18,133 bases of DNA from Acidimicrobiia bacterium. Its GTDB lineage: Bacteria; Actinomycetota; Acidimicrobiia; Spongiisociales; ZC4RG35. The notes beneath the pieces were generated by a model, which made no database searches, was not told the DNA's origin, and saw only the letters and a list, made by a program, of their open reading frames with translations. Within the stretch, counting starts at the first letter, position 1. Each line of letters starts with the position of its first letter. The DNA lies in assembly GCA_029865445.1 (NCBI GenBank), contig JAOUGY010000040.1, positions 1 to 18,133 on the forward strand, in the 5' to 3' direction. Both the position numbers and the translations under genes were made by a program. Of this stretch, positions 7,232 through 14,838 are shown piece after piece.

Positions 7232-8034
7232 CCGAACTCGACCTCGGAGGCCACCGGCTCGAACTGGGCGACCTCACGCACGTGATGGCGGTGATAAACA
7301 TGTCGCCGGAATCGAAGAACGCCTTCTCGGTTGCTGGGTCCCCTGCGGAGGCTCTCGAACGTGCCCGGAGGTTCCGCGACGCCGGGGCCACACTCATCGA
7401 CCTCGGGGGGCAGTCGTCTCATTACGACAACCCGACGATCTCTGCCGATCTCGAACTCGAGCGCCTGCTTCCGGCGGTGCGGCTGCTGGTCGACGATGGC
7501 TTCCCGGTTTCGATCGACACCTGGAAGCCGGCGGTCGCCGCGGCGTGCCTGGCCGAAGGTGCGGTTCTCGTCAACGACACCGGGGGACTCGCCGACCCGG
7601 AGATGCGGGAGGCGGTCGTTCGGGCGGGAGCCGCGGCGGTGGTGATGTACGTCGAGGGTGCGAACCCCCATGACGTGGGCGACGTGGTGATCTCTGCGAA
7701 CAAGGCCGCCATCACCCGGAGATGGATGGAATCCAGGCTCGAGAGCCTCGCCACCGAAGGGATCTCCCAGACGATCGTCGATCCTGGCATCGCCATCAAC
7801 TATCGGGGCGACTACCAGGCCTACACGCGCATGCAGCTCGAGGTGATCCGCGACCTCGACATCATCCGAACGCTCGGCCGTCCCGTCCTGGTGCCCATCC
7901 CCAGAAAACTGGAAGATCACCGCGTCGCGGCCTACATCACGGCGGCCTTGCAGAGCGGCGCAGACATGATCCGTGTTCACGACGTCGAGATGGCGTGTGA
8001 CCTGGCGGCTCTGTTCGGGCGTCTCCCCGGCTAA
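7210..8034 (+). CDS. Divergent dihydropteroate-synthase-like pterin-binding protein
   Basis: TIM-barrel protein of the DHPS/pterin-binding family, 274 residues from ATG 7210. A GTG at 7228 gives 268 residues, a GTGA overlap with comEC and GGTGGAG 9 nt upstream, and is equally plausible. By manual comparison with E. coli DHPS it keeps the pterin-site residues: Asn in VINMSP, Asp in LIDLGG, Asp in SIDTWKP, Asn in LVNDTGG, Asp in VDPGI, Arg-Lys in PIPRK and Arg/His in IRVHDV. It has lost the loops that hold p-aminobenzoate and pyrophosphate: TPDSFSDGG is replaced by SPESKNAFS, and GGESTRPGA by GGQSSHYDN. It may therefore bind a pterin or folate without making dihydropteroate. No other folate gene is near. 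Family membership is firm; activity is unknown. Confidence 0.8.
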   Translation: MVETLVVTELDLGGHRLELGDLTHVMAVINMSPESKNAFSVAGSPAEALERARRFRDAGATLIDLGGQSSHYDNPTISADLELERLLPAVRLLVDDGFPVSIDTWKPAVAAACLAEGAVLVNDTGGLADPEMREAVVRAGAAAVVMYVEGANPHDVGDVVISANKAAITRRWMESRLESLATEGISQTIVDPGIAINYRGDYQAYTRMQLEVIRDLDIIRTLGRPVLVPIPRKLEDHRVAAYITAALQSGADMIRVHDVEMACDLAALFGRLPG

Positions 8035-8037
8035 GTT
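8032..8037 (+). promoter_or_regulatory. Putative -10 box of holA (leaderless type)
   Basis: TAAGTT (TANNNT) overlaps the stop codon of the DHPS-like gene and ends 7 nt before the holA GTG at 8045. No Shine-Dalgarno sequence is visible. It could be an internal promoter giving a leaderless holA message. I see no clear -35. Confidence 0.3.
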
Positions 8038-8044
8038 CGCGTTC

Positions 8045-9037
8045 GTGAGCGCCGTCCATCACATCGCAGGCCCGAGCGGGGCCGGACCCGGCGAACGCCA
8101 CGACATGCTGGAACGGGCGCGCAGGTGGCTCCGCTCCCAGGGGGTCGATGACTCCGACACCGTCCGAATCGACGTACCCGGACGCGGAGCGCAGACCGAC
8201 GACTCGTCCGGCTCGATGCGAGGCGAGCTCGATTCGCTCATTCCGATGTTGCAGTCGGGCTCCCTGTTCGGCGGCAAGCAAGGACTCGAGGTCGTCGACG
8301 CCCAGAATCTGACGGCGGGTGAGGCCCAGATCGTCTCGGAGATGCTGGGCACCATCGACTCCGACGCCGTGGCGGTGGTGTTTGTGTCGGAAGGCGCCGT
8401 TCCGTCGGTGCTCTCGAAGACGCTGAAATCGGGGTCGTCGGAATCGGTGCGGAAGATCTGGGAGTCGAACGCCCACAAATGGCTCCACGACGAGATCTCC
8501 CGTCGAGGAATGGACATCTCGGGTGATGCGTCCTCTGCGCTCATACAGCGGTTCGGAGCGGACACCGCCTCGTTGGGTCAGGCTCTCGACCAGCTCTCCG
8601 ATGCCGGACGGAAGATCACGGCTGCCATGGTCCTCGAGCGATTCCGAAACCGGCCCAACGAGCCGATCTTCCATTACACCGACGCCGTGGCGAAAGGCGA
8701 CACAGGTGAGGCGCTTCGGAGGCTGGCCGATCTCCTCACTCACAATCATCCTCTCGTGCTGCTTGCATCGCTGGAGACCGAACTGAGGCGGAGATCTCTC
8801 GCCCTTGCCGCCCCTGACTCCGAGACGCTTGCCGAATGGGCGGGTGCCAGGCCGAGCGACCGATGGGTGGAGCGGGTTTGGCGCCAGCGCACGCGACTCA
8901 AGGACTCGTCGCTCCGCAAGGGTCTCGCCGCTCTCGTCCGCGCCGATCGAGTTCTCAAGTCCGCTCCCGAGGAGATGCACCACGTCACCATGGAGCGGTT
9001 GACCGTGGCGATGTGCATGTGGATGACGGGGAAGTGA
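8045..9037 (+). CDS. holA: DNA polymerase III subunit delta
   Basis: Clamp-loader delta subunit, which opens the sliding clamp ring during loading onto primed DNA. 330 residues from GTG 8045. Sequence conservation in this family is low; recognition rests on three points. The layout is typical (N-terminal RecA-like part with a SLFGGKQGLEVVDA segment where delta proteins have 'slFg.rrlvvv'). The C-terminal helical collar pattern fits (VLLASLETELRRR... LKDSSLRKGLAALVRADRVLKS... ERLTVAM). The position upstream of rpsT-lepA is the one holA occupies in actinobacteria. As in other delta subunits no Walker motifs are seen. It begins 10 nt after the DHPS-like gene and converges with the CoA ligase, the two stops being 6 nt apart. 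Confidence 0.85.
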   Translation: MSAVHHIAGPSGAGPGERHDMLERARRWLRSQGVDDSDTVRIDVPGRGAQTDDSSGSMRGELDSLIPMLQSGSLFGGKQGLEVVDAQNLTAGEAQIVSEMLGTIDSDAVAVVFVSEGAVPSVLSKTLKSGSSESVRKIWESNAHKWLHDEISRRGMDISGDASSALIQRFGADTASLGQALDQLSDAGRKITAAMVLERFRNRPNEPIFHYTDAVAKGDTGEALRRLADLLTHNHPLVLLASLETELRRRSLALAAPDSETLAEWAGARPSDRWVERVWRQRTRLKDSSLRKGLAALVRADRVLKSAPEEMHHVTMERLTVAMCMWMTGK

Positions 9038-9043
9038 CCCCGA

Positions 9044-10582
9044 CTATGGCTCCAAGGGTCGCTCGCGGTCCCATGTCGAGGGTGTGACGCCTGCGGCTCG
9101 CAGTTCGTCCTTTCGTACCTTCTCGGTGGGGGTCAGCGGCAACCCGGTCACGATGTCCACATATCTGGGAACCATGTGCCGCGCAAGACGCCCTTCGCAG
9201 AATCGAACCACCGACTCGGGCGTCAGATCCGAGTGGGGGCGGGGCACCACCGCCACCATGAGGTCGTCTTCGGTGAGAGCGCTCGGCACTCCGAAGGCCG
9301 CCACGTCCACCACATCGGGGTGAAGCCTGATCGCCTCCTCCACCTCGAACGCGGAGATGTTCTCGCCTCGCCGTCTGATGCTGTCTGCTCGGCGCCCCAC
9401 GAAATAGAAGAACCCTTCGTTGTCCCGGCGTACGAGGTCGCCCGTGTGAAACCACAGATCTCTTCTCGATGCCAGAGATGCACCATCCATACCCACATAC
9501 CCCATCGACATGAGCGACGGCTCGCGCGGTCTGATGGCGAGCTCACCCACCTTCCCGGCAGCAACCTCGAAGCCGTCAACGTCGAGGACCGCCGCCTCGT
9601 AGGCGTCGATGAGGCGGCCGCATGACCCTTCGCGCCGCGGTTCGTGTGGAGGGTGATAGATGGGGAGTCCGGCATCGGTGCTCCCGTACAGCTCGACGAG
9701 GGTGACGCCGAAGCGCTGCTCGAAATGGGATGCGAACTCCGGGACTGGGACTCCCCATCCCAGCCGGAGCGGGTTGTTCGAGTCCTCGGTTGTCGTGGGC
9801 TGTTTGTACAGCAGAGTCAGTGTGGCGCCCATGAAATCGAAGACCGTCGCCTCCATACGCCTCACTTCGTCCCAGAACCCGGAGACGGAGAAGCGCTCGC
9901 CGATGGCAGCCGTGGTTCCGAGGACGAGCGCCGGACCGATCGTGAGGACGGTGGCATCGATGTGAAACAGCGGGAAGGGGCAATAGAAGACGTCCGAGGA
10001 GGTGAACTCGAGGTGTTCGACCATCAGCTCGGCCTGGCGTACGAGATAGCGGTGGGGTAGGACGCAGCCCTTGGAGGGGCCGGTTGTGCCCGACGTGAAC
10101 AAGATGAGCGCAGGGTCGCGCGGGGAGTGGGAAGCCTGTGGCGGAGGGCTCTCCGCCCCGGAAGCGAGCACGGCCCATTCGTCGATATCGACGATCCTCG
10201 GACGCTCCGGCATCGCCGCGACCGCGGCGACGACCTCGGCGTGGGTCGTCGGGTGGGTGAGGATCAGCTTGGGTCCCGTCACGGCGAAGGCGTGTTGCAG
10301 CGCCGGCCCCCGGAAGGCGGTGTTCACGAGACATCCGATGGCACCGAGCCGGCACAGGGCGAAAAACGAAAGCACGTGCTCCGGGACGTTCGGCATGACC
10401 ACCGCCACTGTGTCGCCTGTGCCGATGCCCGCAACTGCCAGTCCTCCGGCGAGCCTTTCCACCCGAGTGGCAGCGTCGGCGAACGTGATGTCACCAGATC
10501 CGAACCGAAGAAAGACGGCTCCGGATCCGGCGCGGCTCGTCAGCAAGCCATCGATGGTGGGGCCGAGGTGCTCGGGTTTCAT
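9044..10582 (-). CDS. AMP-dependent acyl-CoA synthetase/ligase (CaiC-like)
   Basis: Member of the ANL superfamily that adenylates a carboxylic acid with ATP and joins it to CoA; cytoplasmic. 512 residues. The phosphate-binding loop FTSGTTGPSKG lies at 162-172, YGSTDAG at 299-305, FHTGDL with Asp382 at 378-383, and the hinge region GRRADSIRRRGENIS at 396-410. The catalytic lysine is Lys488 in PLTPTEKVRK. The 'RRRGENISAFEVEEAI' hinge and overall length resemble crotonobetaine/carnitine-CoA ligase-type enzymes, but the acid substrate cannot be assigned. It is divergent from an enoyl-CoA hydratase 26 nt away, suggesting activation and hydration steps of one degradation pathway. A possible weak -10 (TAGAAA on the minus strand, plus 10590-10595) lies 7 nt before the ATG; no Shine-Dalgarno sequence is seen. 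Confidence 0.92.
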   Translation of the reverse strand: MKPEHLGPTIDGLLTSRAGSGAVFLRFGSGDITFADAATRVERLAGGLAVAGIGTGDTVAVVMPNVPEHVLSFFALCRLGAIGCLVNTAFRGPALQHAFAVTGPKLILTHPTTHAEVVAAVAAMPERPRIVDIDEWAVLASGAESPPPQASHSPRDPALILFTSGTTGPSKGCVLPHRYLVRQAELMVEHLEFTSSDVFYCPFPLFHIDATVLTIGPALVLGTTAAIGERFSVSGFWDEVRRMEATVFDFMGATLTLLYKQPTTTEDSNNPLRLGWGVPVPEFASHFEQRFGVTLVELYGSTDAGLPIYHPPHEPRREGSCGRLIDAYEAAVLDVDGFEVAAGKVGELAIRPREPSLMSMGYVGMDGASLASRRDLWFHTGDLVRRDNEGFFYFVGRRADSIRRRGENISAFEVEEAIRLHPDVVDVAAFGVPSALTEDDLMVAVVPRPHSDLTPESVVRFCEGRLARHMVPRYVDIVTGLPLTPTEKVRKDELRAAGVTPSTWDRERPLEP

Positions 10583-10596
10583 GCGGAGGTTTCTAC

Positions 10597-10602
10597 TACG
10601 AT
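10597..10602 (+). promoter_or_regulatory. Putative -10 box of the enoyl-CoA hydratase gene (leaderless type)
   Basis: TACGAT (TANNNT) is followed by 6 nt and the GTG at 10609. A GGAGG at 10585-10589 lies too far upstream (19 nt) to serve this start. The 26-nt divergent gap means this promoter and that of the ligase must overlap each other and reach into the coding regions. Confidence 0.45.
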
Positions 10603-10608
10603 CCGATC

Positions 10609-11358
10609 GTGTCCACGGTGCTCTCCGAGCTTGGTGAAAGCGGTATCCGCACCATCACTCTCAACCGTCCGGACAGTCTGAACGCCATGAACAGGGCGCT
10701 CATCGACGACACCGCCTCGGCCTTTCGGCTCGCCAACGCCGACCCGGAGACCAGGGTGATCGTGTTCACGGGTGCAGGCCGCGCGTTCTGCGCCGGCGAC
10801 GACCGCAAGGCCCACGTCCATCCTTCCGATGAATCAGAGGCCCGAGATCTGGTGGAGGCGATTCAGGCGGTCACCGAGGAGATCGTCTTCGGGTCGAAGC
10901 CGGTGGTGGGAGCGATCAACGGTTGGGCGGTCGGCGGCGGATTCGAGTGGGCCATCAACTGCGACTTCCCGATCTGGGCGGAATCGGCTCGGGGTTTCTT
11001 TCCGGAGGTTTCGCTGAACATCTTCGTCACCGGGGGAGTGACGTCCCTCTTGCCGGCCATGGTGGGTTTGACGAAGGCTCGGGAAATGCTGTTCCTCGGT
11101 GAACGGTATCCGGCCTCTGTGCTGGCAGACATGGGTGTGGCGTGGCGGGTGGTTCCGGACGCGGACTTGATGACGGAGGCAATGTCGGTGGCCGAGCGCC
11201 TCGCCGGCCTCCCGACCCGATCGGTTCAGGCGATGAAACGCGTGCTCAACTCGGTTGCCCTCGCCGGCATCGGCGCGGCCCTGGAACACGAAACACAGGC
11301 GACTATCGACGGGTTCCTCGACCCGCTGACCACGGAGCTGCTGTCGGACTTCGGGTGA
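10609..11358 (+). CDS. Enoyl-CoA hydratase/isomerase family protein
   Basis: Crotonase-fold enzyme, 249 residues, probably hydrating a 2-enoyl-CoA to 3-hydroxyacyl-CoA. Both oxyanion-hole segments are present: GRAFCAGDD (57-65) and GWAVGGGFE (105-113). Glu113 and Glu133 (FPEVSL) are spaced 20 residues apart, exactly as the two catalytic glutamates of rat mitochondrial hydratase, so true hydratase chemistry is likely. The C-terminal tail is shorter than the classical 'EGxxAFxEKR' ending. The divergent CoA ligase would supply the CoA thioester. It ends 4 nt before the end of rpsT on the other strand. The start is GTG 10609; an alternative ATG at 10687 would cut into the first beta strands. Confidence 0.9.
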   Translation: MSTVLSELGESGIRTITLNRPDSLNAMNRALIDDTASAFRLANADPETRVIVFTGAGRAFCAGDDRKAHVHPSDESEARDLVEAIQAVTEEIVFGSKPVVGAINGWAVGGGFEWAINCDFPIWAESARGFFPEVSLNIFVTGGVTSLLPAMVGLTKAREMLFLGERYPASVLADMGVAWRVVPDADLMTEAMSVAERLAGLPTRSVQAMKRVLNSVALAGIGAALEHETQATIDGFLDPLTTELLSDFG

Positions 11359-11362
11359 GGCT

Positions 11363-11623
11363 TCAGGACGAAGCGTTGAGCTTCTTGGCGAGCCTCGACT
11401 TGCGGCGAGCGGCCGTCTTCTTGTCGAGCACGCCCTTGCTCACGGCCATGTCGATCCGCTTCTGGGCTGCCCGGTAGACCTCGGCGGCGTTGTCGTCGCC
11501 GGTCTCGGCGGCCTGGAGCGTCTGCTTGATTCGAGTCTTCAGCTCGGAACGGACGGCCTTGTTGCGGGCGTGGCGCACCACGTTCTGGCGGTTCCTCTTC
11601 ATCTGTGACTTGATATTGGCCAT
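11363..11623 (-). CDS. rpsT: 30S ribosomal protein S20
   Basis: Small-subunit protein that binds the 5' domain of 16S rRNA. 86 residues, the normal length, highly basic and all-helical, starting MANIKSQMKRNRQN and ending KKLNASS. ATG 11623 is chosen because the S20 N-terminus (MANIKS) is canonical; longer in-frame extensions upstream are non-coding. It lies on the opposite strand between holA and lepA, its usual place in actinobacteria, and is divergent from lepA. Only a weak ribosome binding site (ACAGG) is visible. Confidence 0.97.
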   Translation of the reverse strand: MANIKSQMKRNRQNVVRHARNKAVRSELKTRIKQTLQAAETGDDNAAEVYRAAQKRIDMAVSKGVLDKKTAARRKSRLAKKLNASS

Positions 11624-11692
11624 GACAAACCTGTCTCGCTGAAAGCTGGTGACTCGCTCGTGGCGCGCTCGTGCCCGGCGACGAAGACGGCA

Positions 11693-11721
11693 GAATAGCA
11701 CCGGCGTCGGGGACGGTACAA
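11693..11721 (-). promoter_or_regulatory. Putative rpsT promoter
   Basis: On the minus strand TTGTAC (plus 11716-11721) and TATTCT (plus 11693-11698) are separated by 17 bp, the ideal spacing. The -10 is a good TANNNT match; the -35 keeps only TTG. The predicted start near 11686 would leave a leader of about 60 nt before rpsT. Confidence 0.45.
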
Positions 11722-11722
11722 T
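11717..11722 (+). promoter_or_regulatory. Putative -10 box of lepA
   Basis: TACAAT differs from TATAAT by one base. Transcription would begin near 11729, leaving about 29 nt of leader containing the Shine-Dalgarno GGAG (11749-11752). It overlaps the proposed -35 of rpsT on the other strand, so the two promoters may compete for RNA polymerase. No good -35 is visible. Confidence 0.5.
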
Positions 11723-11757
11723 CCGGGACGTCCACCCTCACCACCCCCGGAGTGTTC

Positions 11758-13560
11758 GTGACCGACCAGTCGCGCATTCGCAACTTCAGCATCATCGCCC
11801 ACATCGACCACGGGAAGTCCACCCTGGCCGATCGGCTGCTGGAACGCACCGGGGCGATCACCGAACGTGAGATGCGTGAGCAGGTGCTCGACACCATGGA
11901 CATCGAACGTGAGCGCGGGATCACGATCAAGGCGAACAACGTCCGCCTCGAGTACACCGCTCGGGACGGCGCCTCGTATGTCCTCAATCTCATCGACACT
12001 CCCGGTCACGTCGACTTCTCGTACGAGGTGTCTCGGTCGCTGGCCGCCTGCGAAGGGGCCTTGCTGCTCGCCGATGCCGCCCAGGGGGTCCAGGCCCAGA
12101 CGCTCGCCAACGCCTATCTGGCCGTGGAAGCCGGCCTCGAGGTGATCCCCGCTCTCAACAAGGTCGACCTTCCTGCCGCCGACCCCGAGCGGGTCGCCGA
12201 AGAACTCGTGGGCATCCTCGGCGGTGACCCGGACGAGGTGTTGAGGCTCTCGGCGAAGACCGGCCTCGGCGTCGACGACCTCTTCGAGAAGATCATCAGA
12301 GAAGTGCCGGCGCCGGTCGGGTCCGTGGAGGCGCCACTCCGGGCACTCGTGTTCGACTCGTACTTCGACGCCTACCGGGGTGTGGTCTGTTACATCCGGG
12401 TTGTGGACGGGAGGATCTCGGCGGGAGAGCGGCTCCGGTTCATGGCGAGTGGCGAGGAGTACAACGCCAACGAGGTCGGATTTCTCACACCACGGGCGGT
12501 GTCGGTCGCCACGCTGGGTCCAGGCGAGGTGGGCTATCTGATCACCGGGGCCAAGGAGATCGACCGGATCAAGGTGGGCGACACCATCACGTCGGTCGCC
12601 TACCAGGCCACAGCACCTCTCCCGGGTTACTCGGAGCCGAAGTCGATGGTGTTTTCAGGGCTCTACCCCACCGATGGCGATGACTTCGAGCGATTGCGTG
12701 AAGCCCTCGACAAGCTCCGGCTCAACGACGCCTCGCTCCACTACGAACCGGAGTCGAGCCGGGCGCTGGGATTCGGATTCCGAACGGGGTTTCTGGGCTT
12801 GCTCCACATGGAGATCGTCCGGGAGCGGTTGGAGCGTGAATACGACCTCGACCTGGTTGCGACGGCCCCTTCGGTCGCCTACCGGGTCGTCAAGCCGAGC
12901 GGTGAGGCGATCGAGATCCACTCACCACAGGACCTCCCCAATCCGGGCGAAGTGGCGACCGTCGAAGAGCCCTACATGCGGGTCATGATCATCAGCCCGT
13001 CCGAGTACATCGGCGCCATCATGGACCTCGTCACGAATGCTCGAGGAGACATGGTGAACATGACGTACCTGTCGCCCGAGCGGGTCGAACTCGTCTACCA
13101 CGTGCCGCTCGCCGAGGTGGTTTTCGGGTTCTTCGACAGCCTCAAGTCGCGGACCCGCGGGTATGCCTCGATGGACTACGAGATCTCGGGCTATCGGGCT
13201 TCCGATCTCGTGAAGGTCGACATTCTCCTCAATTCGGTCCCCGTCGACGCCTTCAGCGCAGTCGTGCACCGCGACAAGGCCTACGAGTACGGGAAAAAGC
13301 TGGTGGACAAGCTCCGCGAGCTGATCCCTCGCCAGCTCTTCGACGTTCCGATTCAGGCGGCGATCGGGTCCCGGATCATCGCCCGGGAAACGGTGCGGGC
13401 CCGCCGCAAGGATGTTCTCGCCAAGTGTTACGGCGGAGACATCTCGAGAAAACGGAAGCTGCTGGAGAAGCAGAAGGAAGGCAAGAAACGGATGAAGATG
13501 GTGGGATCGGTCGAGGTCCCGCCGGAGGCCTTCGTTGCCGCTCTCAAAGTCGATGACTGA
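11758..13560 (+). CDS. lepA: Elongation factor 4 (LepA back-translocase GTPase)
   Basis: Ribosome-associated translational GTPase, reported to remobilise stalled ribosomes and to act in initiation or 30S biogenesis. 600 residues, standard length. The G1 loop AHIDHGKST lies at 14-22, followed by the switch I region RGITIKA, G3 DTPGH and G4 NKVD. The LepA-specific C-terminal domain is complete (GGDISRKRKLLEKQKEGKKRMK region, ending VEVPPEAFVAAL). GTG 11758 is chosen because GGAG lies 5 nt upstream and the product begins TDQSRIRNFSIIAHIDHG; GTG 11752 is an alternative. It overlaps hemW by 8 nt. Confidence 0.97.
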   Translation: MTDQSRIRNFSIIAHIDHGKSTLADRLLERTGAITEREMREQVLDTMDIERERGITIKANNVRLEYTARDGASYVLNLIDTPGHVDFSYEVSRSLAACEGALLLADAAQGVQAQTLANAYLAVEAGLEVIPALNKVDLPAADPERVAEELVGILGGDPDEVLRLSAKTGLGVDDLFEKIIREVPAPVGSVEAPLRALVFDSYFDAYRGVVCYIRVVDGRISAGERLRFMASGEEYNANEVGFLTPRAVSVATLGPGEVGYLITGAKEIDRIKVGDTITSVAYQATAPLPGYSEPKSMVFSGLYPTDGDDFERLREALDKLRLNDASLHYEPESSRALGFGFRTGFLGLLHMEIVRERLEREYDLDLVATAPSVAYRVVKPSGEAIEIHSPQDLPNPGEVATVEEPYMRVMIISPSEYIGAIMDLVTNARGDMVNMTYLSPERVELVYHVPLAEVVFGFFDSLKSRTRGYASMDYEISGYRASDLVKVDILLNSVPVDAFSAVVHRDKAYEYGKKLVDKLRELIPRQLFDVPIQAAIGSRIIARETVRARRKDVLAKCYGGDISRKRKLLEKQKEGKKRMKMVGSVEVPPEAFVAALKVDD

Positions 13561-14716
13561 AACCGGCAGACCCGACGCCCCCAACCTGGCCGACGCCGCG
13601 GCCCACATCCGGTCCGCGTACGTCCACATCCCGTTCTGCGCTCGCTGGTGTCCGTACTGTGACTTTGCAGTGGTCGAAGGGCGTGACGACTCGACCGACC
13701 GCTACGTGCGAGCGGTTGTTTCCGAAATCGAGTCCGAGCCGGCATGGGGCGAATTGGGGGCGATCTTCTTCGGCGGCGGTACCCCATCGCGACTGGCGCC
13801 TCCGTTGCTGGGATCCATCGTCGAGGCGGTCGCCGAGCGTTTCGGGGTGGCCGACACGGCGGAGGTGACACTGGAGGCAAACCCCGAGGACTGGACCGAG
13901 GACCTCGCGTCTGGGCTGGTGGCGCAAGGTTTCACGCGAGTCTCGTTCGGTGCTCAGTCATTCGATCCGGTCGTGCTGACGGCGTTGGGGAGGGCCCACA
14001 CGCCGGATCACATAGTGCGGGCGGTGGAGGCGGCTCGAAGCGCCGGGTTCTCGTCGGTCAGCCTCGACCTCATTTACGGGACGCCGGGGGAGTCGATGGA
14101 TTCCTGGGCCCGCACCGTCGAGAAGGCCCTCGGTCTCGAACCGGACCACCTGTCGGCCTACGCCTTGACGGTCGAACCTGCCACCCCGCTCGGTATGCAG
14201 GTTCGGAGGGGTGGGGCCGCCCCCGATCCCGATCTGCAGGCCGACATGTGGGAGCGGGCCGTGGCGGCCGCAGAATCGGCGTGTCTGGTGCGGTACGAGG
14301 TGTCGAACTTCGCCAAACCGGCTCATGCCTGTCTCTACAACCTCGGCGTGTGGGCGCAGGGCGAATACCTGGGCTTTGGGCTGGGCGCTCACGGCTTCCG
14401 GGACGGTGTCCGGCGACGCAACGTCAAGAGGCTCGACACCTATGTCGAGCGGATCGAATCGGGGTTGGGAGCGGTCCAGGGAACCGAGGTCATCGGAGGC
14501 TGGGCGGCCGAGATCGAACGGTTGATGCTCGGTCTGCGGCGGGCGGCTGGGGTGACGAGCGGCGCGGGAGGCGAGGCGTTGATGGCATCCGATTCCGGGA
14601 AGCGTCTTGTGGATGCCGGAGTGGTCGGGCTCTCAGGGGACCGCCTCGTCGTCACCCGACCTCTCCTCACGGACGAAGTGGTTCGTGCGGTCCTGGCCCT
14701 GGGGGAATACCCATGA
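13553..14716 (+). CDS. hemW: Radical SAM heme chaperone HemW
   Basis: Radical SAM protein of the HemW family, a heme-binding chaperone often mislabelled oxygen-independent coproporphyrinogen III oxidase. 387 residues. The iron-sulfur cluster motif is Cys29-x3-Cys33-x2-Cys36 in HIPFCARWCPYCDF. The residue after the last Cys-Asp is Phe, not the extra Cys typical of true HemN. GGGTPS, the SAM-binding strands (VTLEANPE, SFGAQSFD) and the C-terminal HemW-specific domain (ERLMLGLRR onward) follow. ATG 13553 overlaps the lepA stop by 8 nt. An in-frame TTG at 13535 is less likely. Its stop overlaps the ATG of the following membrane-protein gene (ATGA), so they were probably built as one operon. Confidence 0.95.
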   Translation: MTETGRPDAPNLADAAAHIRSAYVHIPFCARWCPYCDFAVVEGRDDSTDRYVRAVVSEIESEPAWGELGAIFFGGGTPSRLAPPLLGSIVEAVAERFGVADTAEVTLEANPEDWTEDLASGLVAQGFTRVSFGAQSFDPVVLTALGRAHTPDHIVRAVEAARSAGFSSVSLDLIYGTPGESMDSWARTVEKALGLEPDHLSAYALTVEPATPLGMQVRRGGAAPDPDLQADMWERAVAAAESACLVRYEVSNFAKPAHACLYNLGVWAQGEYLGFGLGAHGFRDGVRRRNVKRLDTYVERIESGLGAVQGTEVIGGWAAEIERLMLGLRRAAGVTSGAGGEALMASDSGKRLVDAGVVGLSGDRLVVTRPLLTDEVVRAVLALGEYP

Positions 14717-14838
14717 GCAGATCTTGGACGAGAATCGTGGTGGCCGGCGGGCTGCTCGGCCTGTTCGATCTCGTCGGCAATCGGTGGGCTGCCACCACCC
14801 ACCTCGCGCAACTGGCGGCTCCATGGGTGGTACCGCGA
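14713..14838 (+). pseudogene. N-terminal part of a frameshifted membrane-protein gene
   Basis: ATG 14713 overlaps the hemW stop (ATGA), an operon-type junction. The frame reads about 41 plausible residues: a basic start, a transmembrane helix (RIVVAGGLLGLFDLVG), then LAQLAAPWVVP. After the Pro codon at 14833-14835 it turns into an arginine-rich, non-membrane sequence and stops at 14965-14967. Membrane-like coding continues in the -1 frame from GCG 14835 (AMWAGALDRA). Reading the two together gives a 197-residue protein. Either one base is missing (true mutation or assembly error) or a -1 frameshift is used. No standard slippery heptamer is seen. Confidence 0.6.

Noticed and set aside
7210..8034. 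Calling this gene a standard folP.
   Set aside because: The p-aminobenzoate/pyrophosphate loops, including the STRP motif, are missing; only the pterin-site residues remain.
11370..11386. GAAGC-GTTGA-GCTTC followed by TT, a possible terminator for the enoyl-CoA hydratase gene.
   Set aside because: The stem is 5 bp, the T-run is two bases, and the sequence is fully explained as the rpsT C-terminal codons.
13553..14716. Reading this gene as oxygen-independent coproporphyrinogen III oxidase (HemN).
   Set aside because: The cysteine motif lacks the extra Cys after CxxxCxxC typical of HemN (CDF here), and the length and position after lepA match HemW.
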